Positions 7,745-15,664 of a stretch of 22,550 bases of DNA are shown here, one piece after another. This DNA is from a virus. The stretch lies in the IMG/VR virus record IMGVR_UViG_3300049215_000835, positions 1 to 22,550 of that record; one strand, given 5' to 3'. A program made the translations under genes and the position numbers. How positions within the stretch are numbered: position 1 is the first letter of the stretch; each line of letters starts with the position of its first letter. The notes below the pieces were generated by a model. That model ran no database searches. It was not told the origin of the DNA and was given only the letters and a program-made list of their open reading frames with translations.

Positions 7745-9484
7745 TTACGCCGTAACGGTGTTAGCATGTTGAGCCGCTTCCGCATTATGACCAACAACGT
7801 ATTGATCAACTTTATTTAGTATCAGCCGCGCTCTTTCAGTAATAAAATCTTCAAACTTATCTTCCGTCCAAAGGGTTTCATTTGCTGGTATTAAGTGCCT
7901 CATCGTAAATGCTTTTTTATCGGGCAGACTATCTATCCATTGTTTGAACGGTTTAGCATTCTTTTCACCACGGTTCGTACCATAATCCAACAATTGAAAA
8001 TTCTTTATACTGTTGATTTTACCCCAATCATATCCTAAGCCCTCCAGAATAGACTTCGGCATTATATGGTCAATATCCTGAGCCCTAATTGTTTGCTTCC
8101 TATCGTAGATGAGATAATACAAAAATTGACTATCCAAAGCGTCTAAATTTGAAGTGTCAAAGCTCTCCGTAAATATTACTCCGTGGTCATAATAAACATC
8201 AAATAACTCAGTTACCGGGAAATCGGTGTTCTTATAATTTACGATGACTTCAAGTATTTTTCTTATTCCGGTTTTGTAAGGTATCCAGCCCGCGCCTTTG
8301 CTTTTAAATACGCCGTTTAACAGAGAATAATAAACCCACTTTTTTATTTTAATAAATTCTGGATTGTTAGCATCGTGATTGTCAAAGAAAGCCTCTATTT
8401 GCTGATTTGAAATATTCTTATGGAAGATATGGTATGCAATAAAAAACAGTGGGATAAAAGAGCGGTTACCGTCCTTATAGTAAAACTGTAAATCGGAGTA
8501 AATCAAAAATTTCTTTAAGCCTGTTAAAACGCTTTTTATACGTTCGGATTGATCAATAGCAAATTGAGCGTCGGCTGCGCCTATGTCTGTCATTTCTTTT
8601 TTATGATTATCCTGAAGCAAGAAAATCAGCTTAATTAAATTATCCTGAGTAAGTCCAATATCACTATACTCAACTAATGTTTCCTCTAAAAAGCCCTCCA
8701 TTTGCCATTCAAATCCTTTTAAAATAGACGCTACTAAGTCAAAAGGCGATAGCTTTGTTCCGCCATCATTTAAACGTCTAAATAACTCAACAATTCTTTG
8801 CCGGTTCTGAGTTTCATTAAACGTTTTATCAATGGCAACCTCCGAAATGCCTAAACTTTTACCGCCAATAACATTTCGATAAAAGGCAGCAACATTTTCT
8901 AAAATGTGGTCTTTTTCATTATCGTCAGTTATGCTATCAGAAGCAATAATGCTCTTTGCCGTAGTCTTATCATTATTGGTTAGCTTAAGGCTTTTGAAAA
9001 GCTCGGTTAAAGGATACCATTTATACTCTTTGATCGTTTTGTTAGTATCATCTTTTGCGAACTTCGGCAATTTTTTATAGTCGCCTTCAAACTTAAACTC
9101 AAATTCAGCATTGTAATTGCTGAATAGGTCGAAGTACAATATTTTTCCATTGATTGTTCCGGACAAGCCAATGTAAAATGATTGCAGGCGCTGCTGCCCA
9201 TCAATTACAAAACTTTGACTTTGCTCTATCCGGGCTACTTCTAAAGAATTTATAGGCTCGCCGTCTTTTGTAAATGGCCGGAAGGAAAAAAGCGGCTTGC
9301 TGTTTTTTTCTTCTTTTATCACCATAATACCTCCAAAAGAATCTCCTTTTAGCAGCGTATCAAAAAGTAACTCCATTTTATCTTCATCCCATACAAGACG
9401 CCTCTGAATAACAGGCAGAACAAATTTCTTGTCGTCTATATCTGATATAATATCTCCAATACGATATGCCTCCCAATTTGCCAT
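7745..9484 (-). CDS. DUF262/DUF1524 nuclease (GmrSD-like)
   Basis: The 579-residue protein combines a DUF262 domain with a DUF1524 HNH-type domain, as in GmrSD type IV restriction enzymes that use NTP hydrolysis to cut modified DNA. DUF262 landmarks are LPVIQRRLVWD (23-33), the signature VIDGQQRL (93-100), and RRLNDGGTKLSPFDL (236-250). The DUF1524 part has the IDHIMPKS motif (His473), NFQLLD (495-500) and an Asn at 504 or 509, a complete-looking beta-beta-alpha metal site. It is the only minus-strand gene in the window, visibly AT-richer than its neighbours, and interrupts a tail operon that normally runs from tape measure straight to gpU. I infer an acquired defence or exclusion gene. The target is unknown. 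The convergent end lies 10 nt from the tape measure stop. Confidence 0.9.
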   Translation of the reverse strand: MANWEAYRIGDIISDIDDKKFVLPVIQRRLVWDEDKMELLFDTLLKGDSFGGIMVIKEEKNSKPLFSFRPFTKDGEPINSLEVARIEQSQSFVIDGQQRLQSFYIGLSGTINGKILYFDLFSNYNAEFEFKFEGDYKKLPKFAKDDTNKTIKEYKWYPLTELFKSLKLTNNDKTTAKSIIASDSITDDNEKDHILENVAAFYRNVIGGKSLGISEVAIDKTFNETQNRQRIVELFRRLNDGGTKLSPFDLVASILKGFEWQMEGFLEETLVEYSDIGLTQDNLIKLIFLLQDNHKKEMTDIGAADAQFAIDQSERIKSVLTGLKKFLIYSDLQFYYKDGNRSFIPLFFIAYHIFHKNISNQQIEAFFDNHDANNPEFIKIKKWVYYSLLNGVFKSKGAGWIPYKTGIRKILEVIVNYKNTDFPVTELFDVYYDHGVIFTESFDTSNLDALDSQFLYYLIYDRKQTIRAQDIDHIMPKSILEGLGYDWGKINSIKNFQLLDYGTNRGEKNAKPFKQWIDSLPDKKAFTMRHLIPANETLWTEDKFEDFITERARLILNKVDQYVVGHNAEAAQHANTVTA

Positions 9485-9519
9485 ATAAATATTATAAGTT
9501 GTTAGATTAAAAAAATGCT

Positions 9520-9527
9520 GAAATATA
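9520..9527 (-). promoter_or_regulatory. Candidate -7 element of the DUF262 gene
   Basis: On the minus strand TATATTTC matches the Bacteroidota -7 consensus TAnnTTTG at five of six fixed positions and lies 36 nt upstream of the start codon. A -33 TTTG box at ideal spacing is not obvious (TTTTA about 23 nt upstream is the nearest). The 112-bp gap around it is AT-rich, unlike the rest of the window, so an own promoter for the cargo gene is plausible but unproven. Confidence 0.4.
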
Positions 9528-9596
9528 GCAAACTTTTGCTCTATCTGTATAAAACTGGTCTAAATCTTTTTCCGACTATTCTCCAACTTAGCAACC

Positions 9597-10454
9597 ATGT
9601 ATTGCCAGTTGGGGGATATTCTTTTTGAGGGGCTGAAAGGCATTGAAGCGTGGAGCGTGGACGGTAACGAGGCATCCTACGGCGAACATGCGTTGATTGA
9701 CGGCAAGCCGCGTTTGCAAAAGACCGGCGACACCTTGCAGGAACTTACGCTTACGTTCCACCTTCATGCCAAATTCTGCAACCCTGCGCAGGAACTTTCC
9801 AAACTGGATAAATCAAAAACGGACGGCGAGATACTACCGCTGCTCATGGGCGACGGTACTTACGTTTCGGATTACGTGATTATCTCCGCGCCTTATACGG
9901 TAGATCATGCCCTTGCCGACGGTACAATCGTGCAGGCAACCGTTACGCTTTCCCTGAAAGAATTTGTACCCTATTCCAAAGACGAGCAGCAACAGCAGGC
10001 GGCGCGTAAAAATTCGTTTGCTACCGGGGATAAAAAGCCGGTCATTACCAAACCGCCGCAAGCGCCCACGGCAGCGGCAGCCGCGGCAAAGAACGTCACC
10101 GAAACCGCGCAGCAGGCAAACGAGGTGGACGGGCTGGTGGGCGATTATGAAAACAACGTGTCCGCCCGGCATTCCATAGAGCAGGCAATCAAAAACGCCT
10201 GCGATAAAGGCAACGACGCAATAGATGCTCTGGACGACAAACTGGATAATATCGAGGAACTGCAAGGCGTATATACCGCGTTGCAAGCCGCGGCAGTAGT
10301 GGTATCCGGCAGGTTCGGTTCTATAAAGGCATTGTTTCCTATTACGGATATTTCGGACTTGCAGGACGCTAATACCTACCTGCAAGCCGCCATGCGCAGT
10401 ATGAACCGCGCGTCCATTCCTTTACTTAATAATGTGATAACGCGCCGCGGATAG
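9597..10454 (+). CDS. P2 gpU-like tail protein
   Basis: The first 125 residues match the P2 gpU family of small tail-completion proteins: the opening MYCQLGDILFEGLKGIEAW, then ALIDGKPRLQKTGDTLQEL and KEFVPYSK. P2 gpU is about 160 residues, so this 285-residue protein carries a long C-terminal extension with a low-complexity linker (PPQAPTAAAAAAK) and a helical part (SARHSIEQAIKNACDKG, DALDDKLDNIEELQGVYTAL). gpU-type proteins act at tail completion. The order gpU-gpX-gpD is that of P2. The start ATG lacks a Shine-Dalgarno, and the transcript reaching it must run through 1.8 kb antisense to the DUF262 gene unless a promoter lies in 9485-9596. Confidence 0.82.
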   Translation: MYCQLGDILFEGLKGIEAWSVDGNEASYGEHALIDGKPRLQKTGDTLQELTLTFHLHAKFCNPAQELSKLDKSKTDGEILPLLMGDGTYVSDYVIISAPYTVDHALADGTIVQATVTLSLKEFVPYSKDEQQQQAARKNSFATGDKKPVITKPPQAPTAAAAAAKNVTETAQQANEVDGLVGDYENNVSARHSIEQAIKNACDKGNDAIDALDDKLDNIEELQGVYTALQAAAVVVSGRFGSIKALFPITDISDLQDANTYLQAAMRSMNRASIPLLNNVITRRG

Positions 10455-10467
10455 GGTTTACAGCATA

Positions 10468-10692
10468 ATGGCAAATACACAATACACGGTTCGAGACGGC
10501 GAGCGTTGGGACACCATCGCATACAAAGCATACGGGCGGGCAGACCTGGCTCATGTCATTATCACCGCCAACCCAAAAGTACCCATCACCGCGCGGCTAA
10601 CGGGCGGTACGGTGCTGGACATACCCATACTGGAAGATACAGCGGTAAAAACGGACGCGGAATTATTACCGCCGTGGAAAAGAGATATTTAG
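10468..10692 (+). CDS. Tail protein X (LysM-like, P2 gpX)
   Basis: A 74-residue protein with a LysM-like fold signature (QYTVRDGERWDTIAYKAYGR, then HVIITANPKVP and a hydrophobic strand TVLDIPIL) matches P2 gpX. gpX-type proteins belong to the baseplate hub and are thought to link tube and hub or hold the tape measure. It sits between gpU and gpD as in P2, and length agrees. The leader TAGGGTTTACAGCATA is one of the recurring TAGGGTTTA leaders of this operon. The downstream gene starts immediately after the stop codon. Confidence 0.9.
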   Translation: MANTQYTVRDGERWDTIAYKAYGRADLAHVIITANPKVPITARLTGGTVLDIPILEDTAVKTDAELLPPWKRDI

Positions 10693-11715
10693 ATGAGCGC
10701 AGCACCGAAGCCGTATTACAAAGTATTGTATGACGGCAAGAACATAACGGAGGATATTAGCAAACACCTGCTTTCCCTGTCCTATACAGACAAAACGGAA
10801 GGCGAAAGCGACGAGCTGGAGATACAACTGGAAGACGTTGACCGGCTGTGGCAAAACGAATGGTATCCGGCTAAGGGCAGCATTATTAAAGCCGAAATAG
10901 GCATGGCGGGCGGCGCGATACTGTCCTGCGGCTCTTTTATGATTGACGAAATAGAATTTACCGCGCCCCCGGACGTGGTCAGCATCAAAGGGCTTGCAGC
11001 CGGTACGCATTCCGGTATCCGCACTAAAAAAAGCTACGCCCACGAAAACAAAACCCTGTCCGAAGTGATACGCACCGTTGCCGGTAATGCGGGCTTCCAG
11101 GTGTCGGGTAAAATAGAAAATATCCGTATCGGCAGGATCATGCAGCACCGGGAAACCGACCTTGCCTTTATCAAGCGTTTAAGCCGCGATTACGGCTATG
11201 TTTTCAGCGTCCGCGACAAAACCCTTGTCTTTACTTCCATCTATGATTTAGAGGCGAAAGACAAGGTATTAACGCTGGACAGGACAGACCTTACCGGCTT
11301 TTCTTTCCGGGATAAATCCGCCGACACTTATAACGGCTCACGGGTACAATACCACAACGTTGCCACAAAGGAATTGATCACCTACAGCGAGGACGATGCG
11401 GACGGCGACGGCGCAGAGGAAAAATACGAACTACGCACGAAGGCGGAGAACAAACAACAGGCGGAGGCTAAAGCTAAAGCAGCACTGCACCGGGCGAACT
11501 CGCGGGAGAAAACCGGGACTATTACCAGCCCCGGCAATGTATTGATCGTGGCGGGGATAAACATAGAGCTGACCGGCTTGGGCGTACTATCCGGCAAGTA
11601 CCATGTTACCGGCTCGCACCACACCATTGATAAATCTATGGCTTACGGAACCGAGGCGGAATTAAAGCGCGTGGGTACTGTACCGGAAAGCAAATACAAA
11701 AGCAAAAAGAAATAG
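10693..11715 (+). CDS. Late control D / baseplate hub protein
   Basis: The 340-residue protein is a P2 gpD-type baseplate hub protein (homologous in fold to T4 gp27), which carries the spike and anchors the tube. Recognised features are the N-terminal KPYYKVLYDGKNITEDI, the gpD-like DELEIQLEDVDRLW, the segment IRTKKSYAHENKTLSEVI and, near residue 155, RETDLAFIKRLSRDYGYVFSV, the best-conserved gpD motif. The C-terminal part contains a charged stretch (YSEDDADGDGAEEKY) and the SGKYHVTGSHHTID motif. It starts directly after the gpX stop and is followed by the spike gene after 3 nt. The name late control derives from P2, where gpD affects late transcription; that role is not implied here. Confidence 0.92.
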   Translation: MSAAPKPYYKVLYDGKNITEDISKHLLSLSYTDKTEGESDELEIQLEDVDRLWQNEWYPAKGSIIKAEIGMAGGAILSCGSFMIDEIEFTAPPDVVSIKGLAAGTHSGIRTKKSYAHENKTLSEVIRTVAGNAGFQVSGKIENIRIGRIMQHRETDLAFIKRLSRDYGYVFSVRDKTLVFTSIYDLEAKDKVLTLDRTDLTGFSFRDKSADTYNGSRVQYHNVATKELITYSEDDADGDGAEEKYELRTKAENKQQAEAKAKAALHRANSREKTGTITSPGNVLIVAGINIELTGLGVLSGKYHVTGSHHTIDKSMAYGTEAELKRVGTVPESKYKSKKK

Positions 11716-11718
11716 GGC

Positions 11719-12465
11719 GTGTTAAAATTCGGATTGATATGCGAGGTGGACGCAGCTAAGGGGCTGGCTAAGGTACATTTTCAGGACGACGATGTACCGA
11801 GCGGCTGGCTGCCTATGAGCGTGCAAAAATCCCTGAAGGATAAATGGTCGTTTCCCTTCGACGTGAACGAGCATGTATGGTGCGTTATGGATGAGCATTG
11901 CGAGTACGGCGTGATCGGCGGCGCTGTCTACAGCGACAAAGACCAGCCCGCCGGTGCGGGTGACGGTAAGCTGGTCATACAGTTTGCCGATAACTCGTCT
12001 ATAACCTATGACCGGAATAATAAAACTTTATCGCTCCAGATCAAAGGCGACATACAAATAGTTGCGGACGAAAAAGTGAGCGTACAATGTAAAGAGGCGG
12101 AAGTTACCGTAACCAATACGGCGAAGGTAAAAGCAAACGAGGTGAGCGTAGAGGCGCAGGGCAATGCCACGGTAAAGGCTGCGTCCGTAAAGCTGGACGC
12201 GCCGAATGCGCAGGCTACCGGCAACCTGAGCGTAACCGGGAGTATCACCGCCGCAGCTGTTACCGCTTCCGGTGCGGTCACGGCGGGAACAGTAGCTACC
12301 GGCGGCCTGGGCGCAAGCGGCGGCGGTTCGCTGAATGTGACCAGCCCTATCAGCGTCAGCAATATAAACGCCAGCGGTGATGTAGTCGCGGGAGCGGTCA
12401 GCCTGAAAAATCACAAGCACACCGCGCCAAGCGGCGGCGGCGCTACAACACCACCGATACCATAA
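11719..12465 (+). CDS. Baseplate spike protein gpV
   Basis: The 248-residue protein resembles P2 gpV and Mu gp45, the trimeric membrane-piercing spike. An OB-like domain lies at the N-terminus (FGLICEVDAAKGLAKVHFQD and residues to about 75, with GVIGGAVYS), followed by a long repetitive beta-helix (EVTVTNTAKVKANEVSVEAQ and on) and the tip motif NHKHTAPSGGG with His-x-His, which in gpV binds an iron ion. The start is GTG at 11719 (VLKFGLICEVD), 3 nt after the hub gene. The stop overlaps the start of the next gene (TAATG). No lysozyme domain is present. Confidence 0.9.
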   Translation: MLKFGLICEVDAAKGLAKVHFQDDDVPSGWLPMSVQKSLKDKWSFPFDVNEHVWCVMDEHCEYGVIGGAVYSDKDQPAGAGDGKLVIQFADNSSITYDRNNKTLSLQIKGDIQIVADEKVSVQCKEAEVTVTNTAKVKANEVSVEAQGNATVKAASVKLDAPNAQATGNLSVTGSITAAAVTASGAVTAGTVATGGLGASGGGSLNVTSPISVSNINASGDVVAGAVSLKNHKHTAPSGGGATTPPIP

Positions 12466-12758
12466 TGGCACAGGTAAGCGACATAACGGCAACGGACTGG
12501 CAAATATCCGCGGATGGTGTGGGCATCATTGCGCAGGGCATGGACGATGTAAAGCAATGCGTCAACATCATACTGCTGACCCGCAAGGGCAGCGACCCTT
12601 TGCGCCCGGAATTTGGCTGCGATATGTACCTGTACATTGACAAGCCTGTTAATACAGCGTTGCCGCAAATGATAAAAGCCATGCTGGAGGCGATACGCCA
12701 ATGGGAACCGAGAATAGAAATATTAGGCATTACACACGATTTTGATTTTGGCAGCTAA
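12465..12758 (+). CDS. Baseplate wedge gp25/gpW-like
   Basis: A 97-residue protein with the gp25-like lysozyme-fold wedge signature: LLTRKGSDPLRPEFGCDMYLYID (positions about 38-60), then a helix NTALPQMIKAMLEAIRQWEPR. This corresponds to P2 gpW and T4 gp25, which attach the sheath to the baseplate wedges. Length and order fit. The start overlaps the spike stop (TAATG). The 3' end overlaps the proposed TTG start of the next gene by 17 nt. Confidence 0.92.
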   Translation: MAQVSDITATDWQISADGVGIIAQGMDDVKQCVNIILLTRKGSDPLRPEFGCDMYLYIDKPVNTALPQMIKAMLEAIRQWEPRIEILGITHDFDFGS

Positions 12759-13410
12759 TTCACTCATACGATTTACGATCAGTTATAGAATGGTGGACAG
12801 CGGAACGCTGGACAGCCTCGATTTTATCGTAGGTACTAAGGCAGCCGCCAGTAGTGCCGCCGGTATGCTGATATTGGAAGCCGCTTTGCCACAGGACATT
12901 AGCAGCGCCTCGCGGCTCTTTATTGCGTTGAGCCTTGACGGTACGCCGGTACAGCCGGAAACACCGCCGGGCGGATTTATCAGCGCCAGCGACCTGTATA
13001 ACTGGCTTCAGGCAAACTGGTACATATACGGCAGGTGGTTTATTACCGCAGACAAGGTCATGCTGTACCTGAATGCCGGGCTTGCCACAAACGGGACGCT
13101 GTTCGTTACTTCCGCTTCGCAGTATGTATATACGGCGCTCATTCCTGCAATGGAAGAGGACGCTTACTACTATGTAACCTTTACTAAAGACGGCGCTGCC
13201 ATATCCCCGGCGTTCCCTGAAGATATGGCAACGACCTACGAGGACATACTGGTATGGGTAAGCCAGAACTGGCAGGACGCGGGCAGCTGGCATATAGACG
13301 GTAGTAACCTGATGCTGACAACGGACACGCCGTCGGATATAACACTTACGGTTGTGGTACGCTTGCCGGGCGGCTTTGACTTTGGATTTTCGGACGGCTT
13401 TGATACATAG
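12742..13410 (+). CDS. Unrecognised baseplate-region protein with internal duplication
   Basis: I do not recognise the family. It is 222 residues long from TTG 12742; ATG 12790 (206 residues) is an alternative, and neither has a good ribosome binding site. It lacks signal peptide and membrane segments. Two copies of a module are visible with an 84-residue offset: residues about 61-124 and 145-208 both run from a DG turn (66 and 150) through a helix with Trp at 88/172 and 93/177, a second Trp at 99/183, and a beta strand near the end (LFVTS and LTVVV). The C-terminus is GFDFGFSDGFDT. It lies between gp25/W and J, where P2-like phages normally have no gene. A baseplate accessory or small spike-associated role is plausible from position only. 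Confidence 0.6.
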   Translation: MILAANSLIRFTISYRMVDSGTLDSLDFIVGTKAAASSAAGMLILEAALPQDISSASRLFIALSLDGTPVQPETPPGGFISASDLYNWLQANWYIYGRWFITADKVMLYLNAGLATNGTLFVTSASQYVYTALIPAMEEDAYYYVTFTKDGAAISPAFPEDMATTYEDILVWVSQNWQDAGSWHIDGSNLMLTTDTPSDITLTVVVRLPGGFDFGFSDGFDT

Positions 13411-13444
13411 ATAAAAAGAAACAGCGGAGTAAGGAACAGAGGGC

Positions 13445-14551
13445 ATGGATTTGACGAAACCGCAATTTATTGATACCAACGCGGCAGCTATTGTAAACGA
13501 CATGGTGGCGGATTATGAAACCGCCACCGGCAAGAAACTTGCACCCGCGCAGGCGGAGCGGCTGTTGATAAACGGCTTCGCGTACAGGGAGTATATACTA
13601 CGCACGGCGATCAACGAAGCCGCGCTGCAAAACTTGGTATCCTTTGCCAGTTTCCCGGCACTGGACTACCTCGGAGAGCTGGTCGGCGTTCGCCGTTTAC
13701 CGGCAAGTAAGGCGCAGTGCCTGATCCGGTTTACACTTGTTTCAGGGCATGGCAGTTTAGCCATACCCGACGGCATCCGCGTACAGAGCGTGGACGGGCA
13801 GGCGGTATTTATCACTACGGAAACAAAGACCGTGGACAGTACCGTAATGACCGTGGACGTAAAGGCAGAGTGTACCGCTGAGGGCAATGTCGGCAATAAT
13901 TACGCGCCGGGAGATATAGCCCCGATACTTGACCCGCAGGCATACATAACAACAGCGGTAAACCTCGATACCAGCAACGGCGGCGCAGATGAGGAAAACG
14001 ACGAGGAACTGCGGGAGCGCATCAAACTTGCCCCCGCGGGTTTTTCCAACGCGGGCAGCAAAGGCGCTTATAAATTCTTTGCGAAGTCCGCTCACCCTTC
14101 CATTATTGACGTTGCGGTTACATCCCCTGTTCCGGGGCAGGTCAATATTTACCCATTGCTCCTGGACGGGCAACCGCCCTCACCGGAAATAATGGACGCG
14201 GTATTCGCCAAATGCAACGCGGACAAAGTGCGACCGCTTACCGATACCGTGGTGGTACAAGCCCCGGTAATGGTCAGCTATGCCCTTGTCGTCAATCTTA
14301 CCCTGCTCACCAACGCCATTACTACCGATGTAGTAAACGAAGTGACCAAAAACCTGCAAGCCTATGTGGACGACCGTAAGACCCGCCTCGGCGTGGACGT
14401 GGTCGGTGCGCAGATCATACGGCAATCCAATGTTGCCGATGTGTATAAAGCGGACGTAATAAGCCCCGCCGCGGATATAGTGGTGGCGGAGAATGAATAT
14501 ACCAGCTGTACCGGCATCACCATAAACGTAACAGGATTTAGTGATGAGTAA
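13445..14551 (+). CDS. Baseplate protein J
   Basis: The 368-residue protein is a P2 gpJ / Mu gp47-type wedge protein. Characteristic are the early segment ALQNLVSFASFPALDYLGEL, the ADGIRVQS-like piece (IPDGIRVQSVDGQAVFITTE), the turn EGNVGNNYAPGDIAPIL, and the core motif ELRERIKLAPAGFSNAGSKGAYKFFA (residues about 189-214), the best conserved in the family. J trimerises in baseplate wedges and joins gp25 to gpI. The ATG at 13445 has GAGGGC upstream. The reading frame overlaps gpI by 8 nt (GTGATGAG...TAA). Confidence 0.95.
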   Translation: MDLTKPQFIDTNAAAIVNDMVADYETATGKKLAPAQAERLLINGFAYREYILRTAINEAALQNLVSFASFPALDYLGELVGVRRLPASKAQCLIRFTLVSGHGSLAIPDGIRVQSVDGQAVFITTETKTVDSTVMTVDVKAECTAEGNVGNNYAPGDIAPILDPQAYITTAVNLDTSNGGADEENDEELRERIKLAPAGFSNAGSKGAYKFFAKSAHPSIIDVAVTSPVPGQVNIYPLLLDGQPPSPEIMDAVFAKCNADKVRPLTDTVVVQAPVMVSYALVVNLTLLTNAITTDVVNEVTKNLQAYVDDRKTRLGVDVVGAQIIRQSNVADVYKADVISPAADIVVAENEYTSCTGITINVTGFSDE

Positions 14552-15203
14552 TAAAGACGTGGTACTGGCTAACAGCATTGCGGGCGTTCCGCATTTCGCC
14601 GCCTTCGACCTGATCGCAAAGAAAAGGCTGGAGGCGATACAACTGGACGCGCTGCTGGTGTACCTGATTGATACGGTGTCGGAGGACGCACTTTCCTTCC
14701 TTGCCGACCAATTCGATGTATTGGGTTACAAGGGGCTGCGACTGGCAACGACGACAGACCAAAAACGCGAAGTAATAAAACGCGCTATTGAGCTGCACCG
14801 TTTCAAAGGCACGGTATGGGCGGTAAAGGAAGCCCTTAAAACAATCGGCTACCCGGACGCGGTACTTACGGAGCATGTAGGAAGCGGCGCGGGAGCGTGG
14901 GCAACCTTCCGCATAGAAATAGACGCGGGCAGCAATCCTATATCAGCGGCTGCGGTAGATGAACTGGTGCGCATGATTGACGAATATAAAAACGTTCGCA
15001 GCCACCTGCTGGACATTTCCTATAAAATCAGTTTCGACCCGGACGCGGTGACGCTTGCCGATGAAAGCTACGAAAGCCCCGCGGTGGATGACAGCGACGA
15101 TATATACGTGGGCGGCGACTTCCGCTACAACGGCGCATATACTTACAACGGGGACAGGAACTACAGCACGGACACAGATATTTTGACAGTAACGATTATA
15201 TGA
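14544..15203 (+). CDS. Tail protein I (baseplate wedge/fibre attachment)
   Basis: This 219-residue protein is like P2 gpI, a wedge protein that carries the fibres. The start could also be the GTG three bases earlier; I choose ATG 14544. Features typical of the family are the N-terminal DALLVYLIDTVSEDALSFLA and the motif VIKRAIELHRFKGTVWAVKEAL (residues about 77-98), which is diagnostic for gpI-like proteins. The stop overlaps the next start (ATGA). The C-terminal 40 residues are Asp/Gly/Tyr-rich and may bind the adaptor encoded next. Confidence 0.92.
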   Translation: MSNKDVVLANSIAGVPHFAAFDLIAKKRLEAIQLDALLVYLIDTVSEDALSFLADQFDVLGYKGLRLATTTDQKREVIKRAIELHRFKGTVWAVKEALKTIGYPDAVLTEHVGSGAGAWATFRIEIDAGSNPISAAAVDELVRMIDEYKNVRSHLLDISYKISFDPDAVTLADESYESPAVDDSDDIYVGGDFRYNGAYTYNGDRNYSTDTDILTVTII

Positions 15204-15652
15204 TGAAGGACGGAATAGGATTTATAGAGGCAAAGGGACTTTTCAGCGTAAAGGTCATTGAAGCGGCCACAGGAAAAATACTGGAGGACTATACGGACAA
15301 TAACCTCGTGGTCACGCTTGGCAAAGCCAATACCGCGCAGCTGCTGGCTGGCGCGGTTACGGGCAAGAAGATAAACAAGATCGCCGTGGGTGAAGGAACC
15401 GCACCGCCGGACGTAGCGGATACGGCACTTACTACGCCGTTCATTAAAAACATTGACGGCTATTCATTTCCGGGAACTAATGAGGTACTGTTTAGCTGGA
15501 CAATAGAAACGACGGAGGCAAACGGGCTGAACATTACCGAGTTCGGGTTGATGAATGACGGCGGTGTATTGTTCGCCAGAAAGATACGCTCGGTCATTGT
15601 GAAAAGCGCGGCGATCAAGCTGGTAGGTACTTGGAAAATCACGATTAATTAA
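15200..15652 (+). CDS. Fibre-attachment / adaptor-like protein
   Basis: The 150-residue product follows gpI at an ATGA overlap. It resembles the N-terminal adaptor found in many phage fibres and tail proteins: the stretch GKANTAQLLAGAVTGKKINK followed by VGEGTAPPDVADTALTTPFI and then FSWTIETTEANGLNITEFGL with a final alternation of beta strands. It has no membrane segment. Such proteins join the baseplate to exchangeable fibres. The precise partner is inferred from gene order only. Confidence 0.6.
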   Translation: MMKDGIGFIEAKGLFSVKVIEAATGKILEDYTDNNLVVTLGKANTAQLLAGAVTGKKINKIAVGEGTAPPDVADTALTTPFIKNIDGYSFPGTNEVLFSWTIETTEANGLNITEFGLMNDGGVLFARKIRSVIVKSAAIKLVGTWKITIN

Positions 15653-15664
15653 AGGCAGGACAGA

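Noticed and set aside
9533-9570. A plus-strand promoter for gpU in the 112-bp gap (TTTTG ... TAAATCTTT)
   Set aside because: The -7 match is poor at several positions. A promoter may exist but cannot be supported from this sequence.
7730-9596. Direct repeats flanking the DUF262 gene as signs of transposition
   Set aside because: Only short weak similarities such as CAACTTTA and CAACTTA are seen; no target-site duplication or terminal repeats are recognisable.
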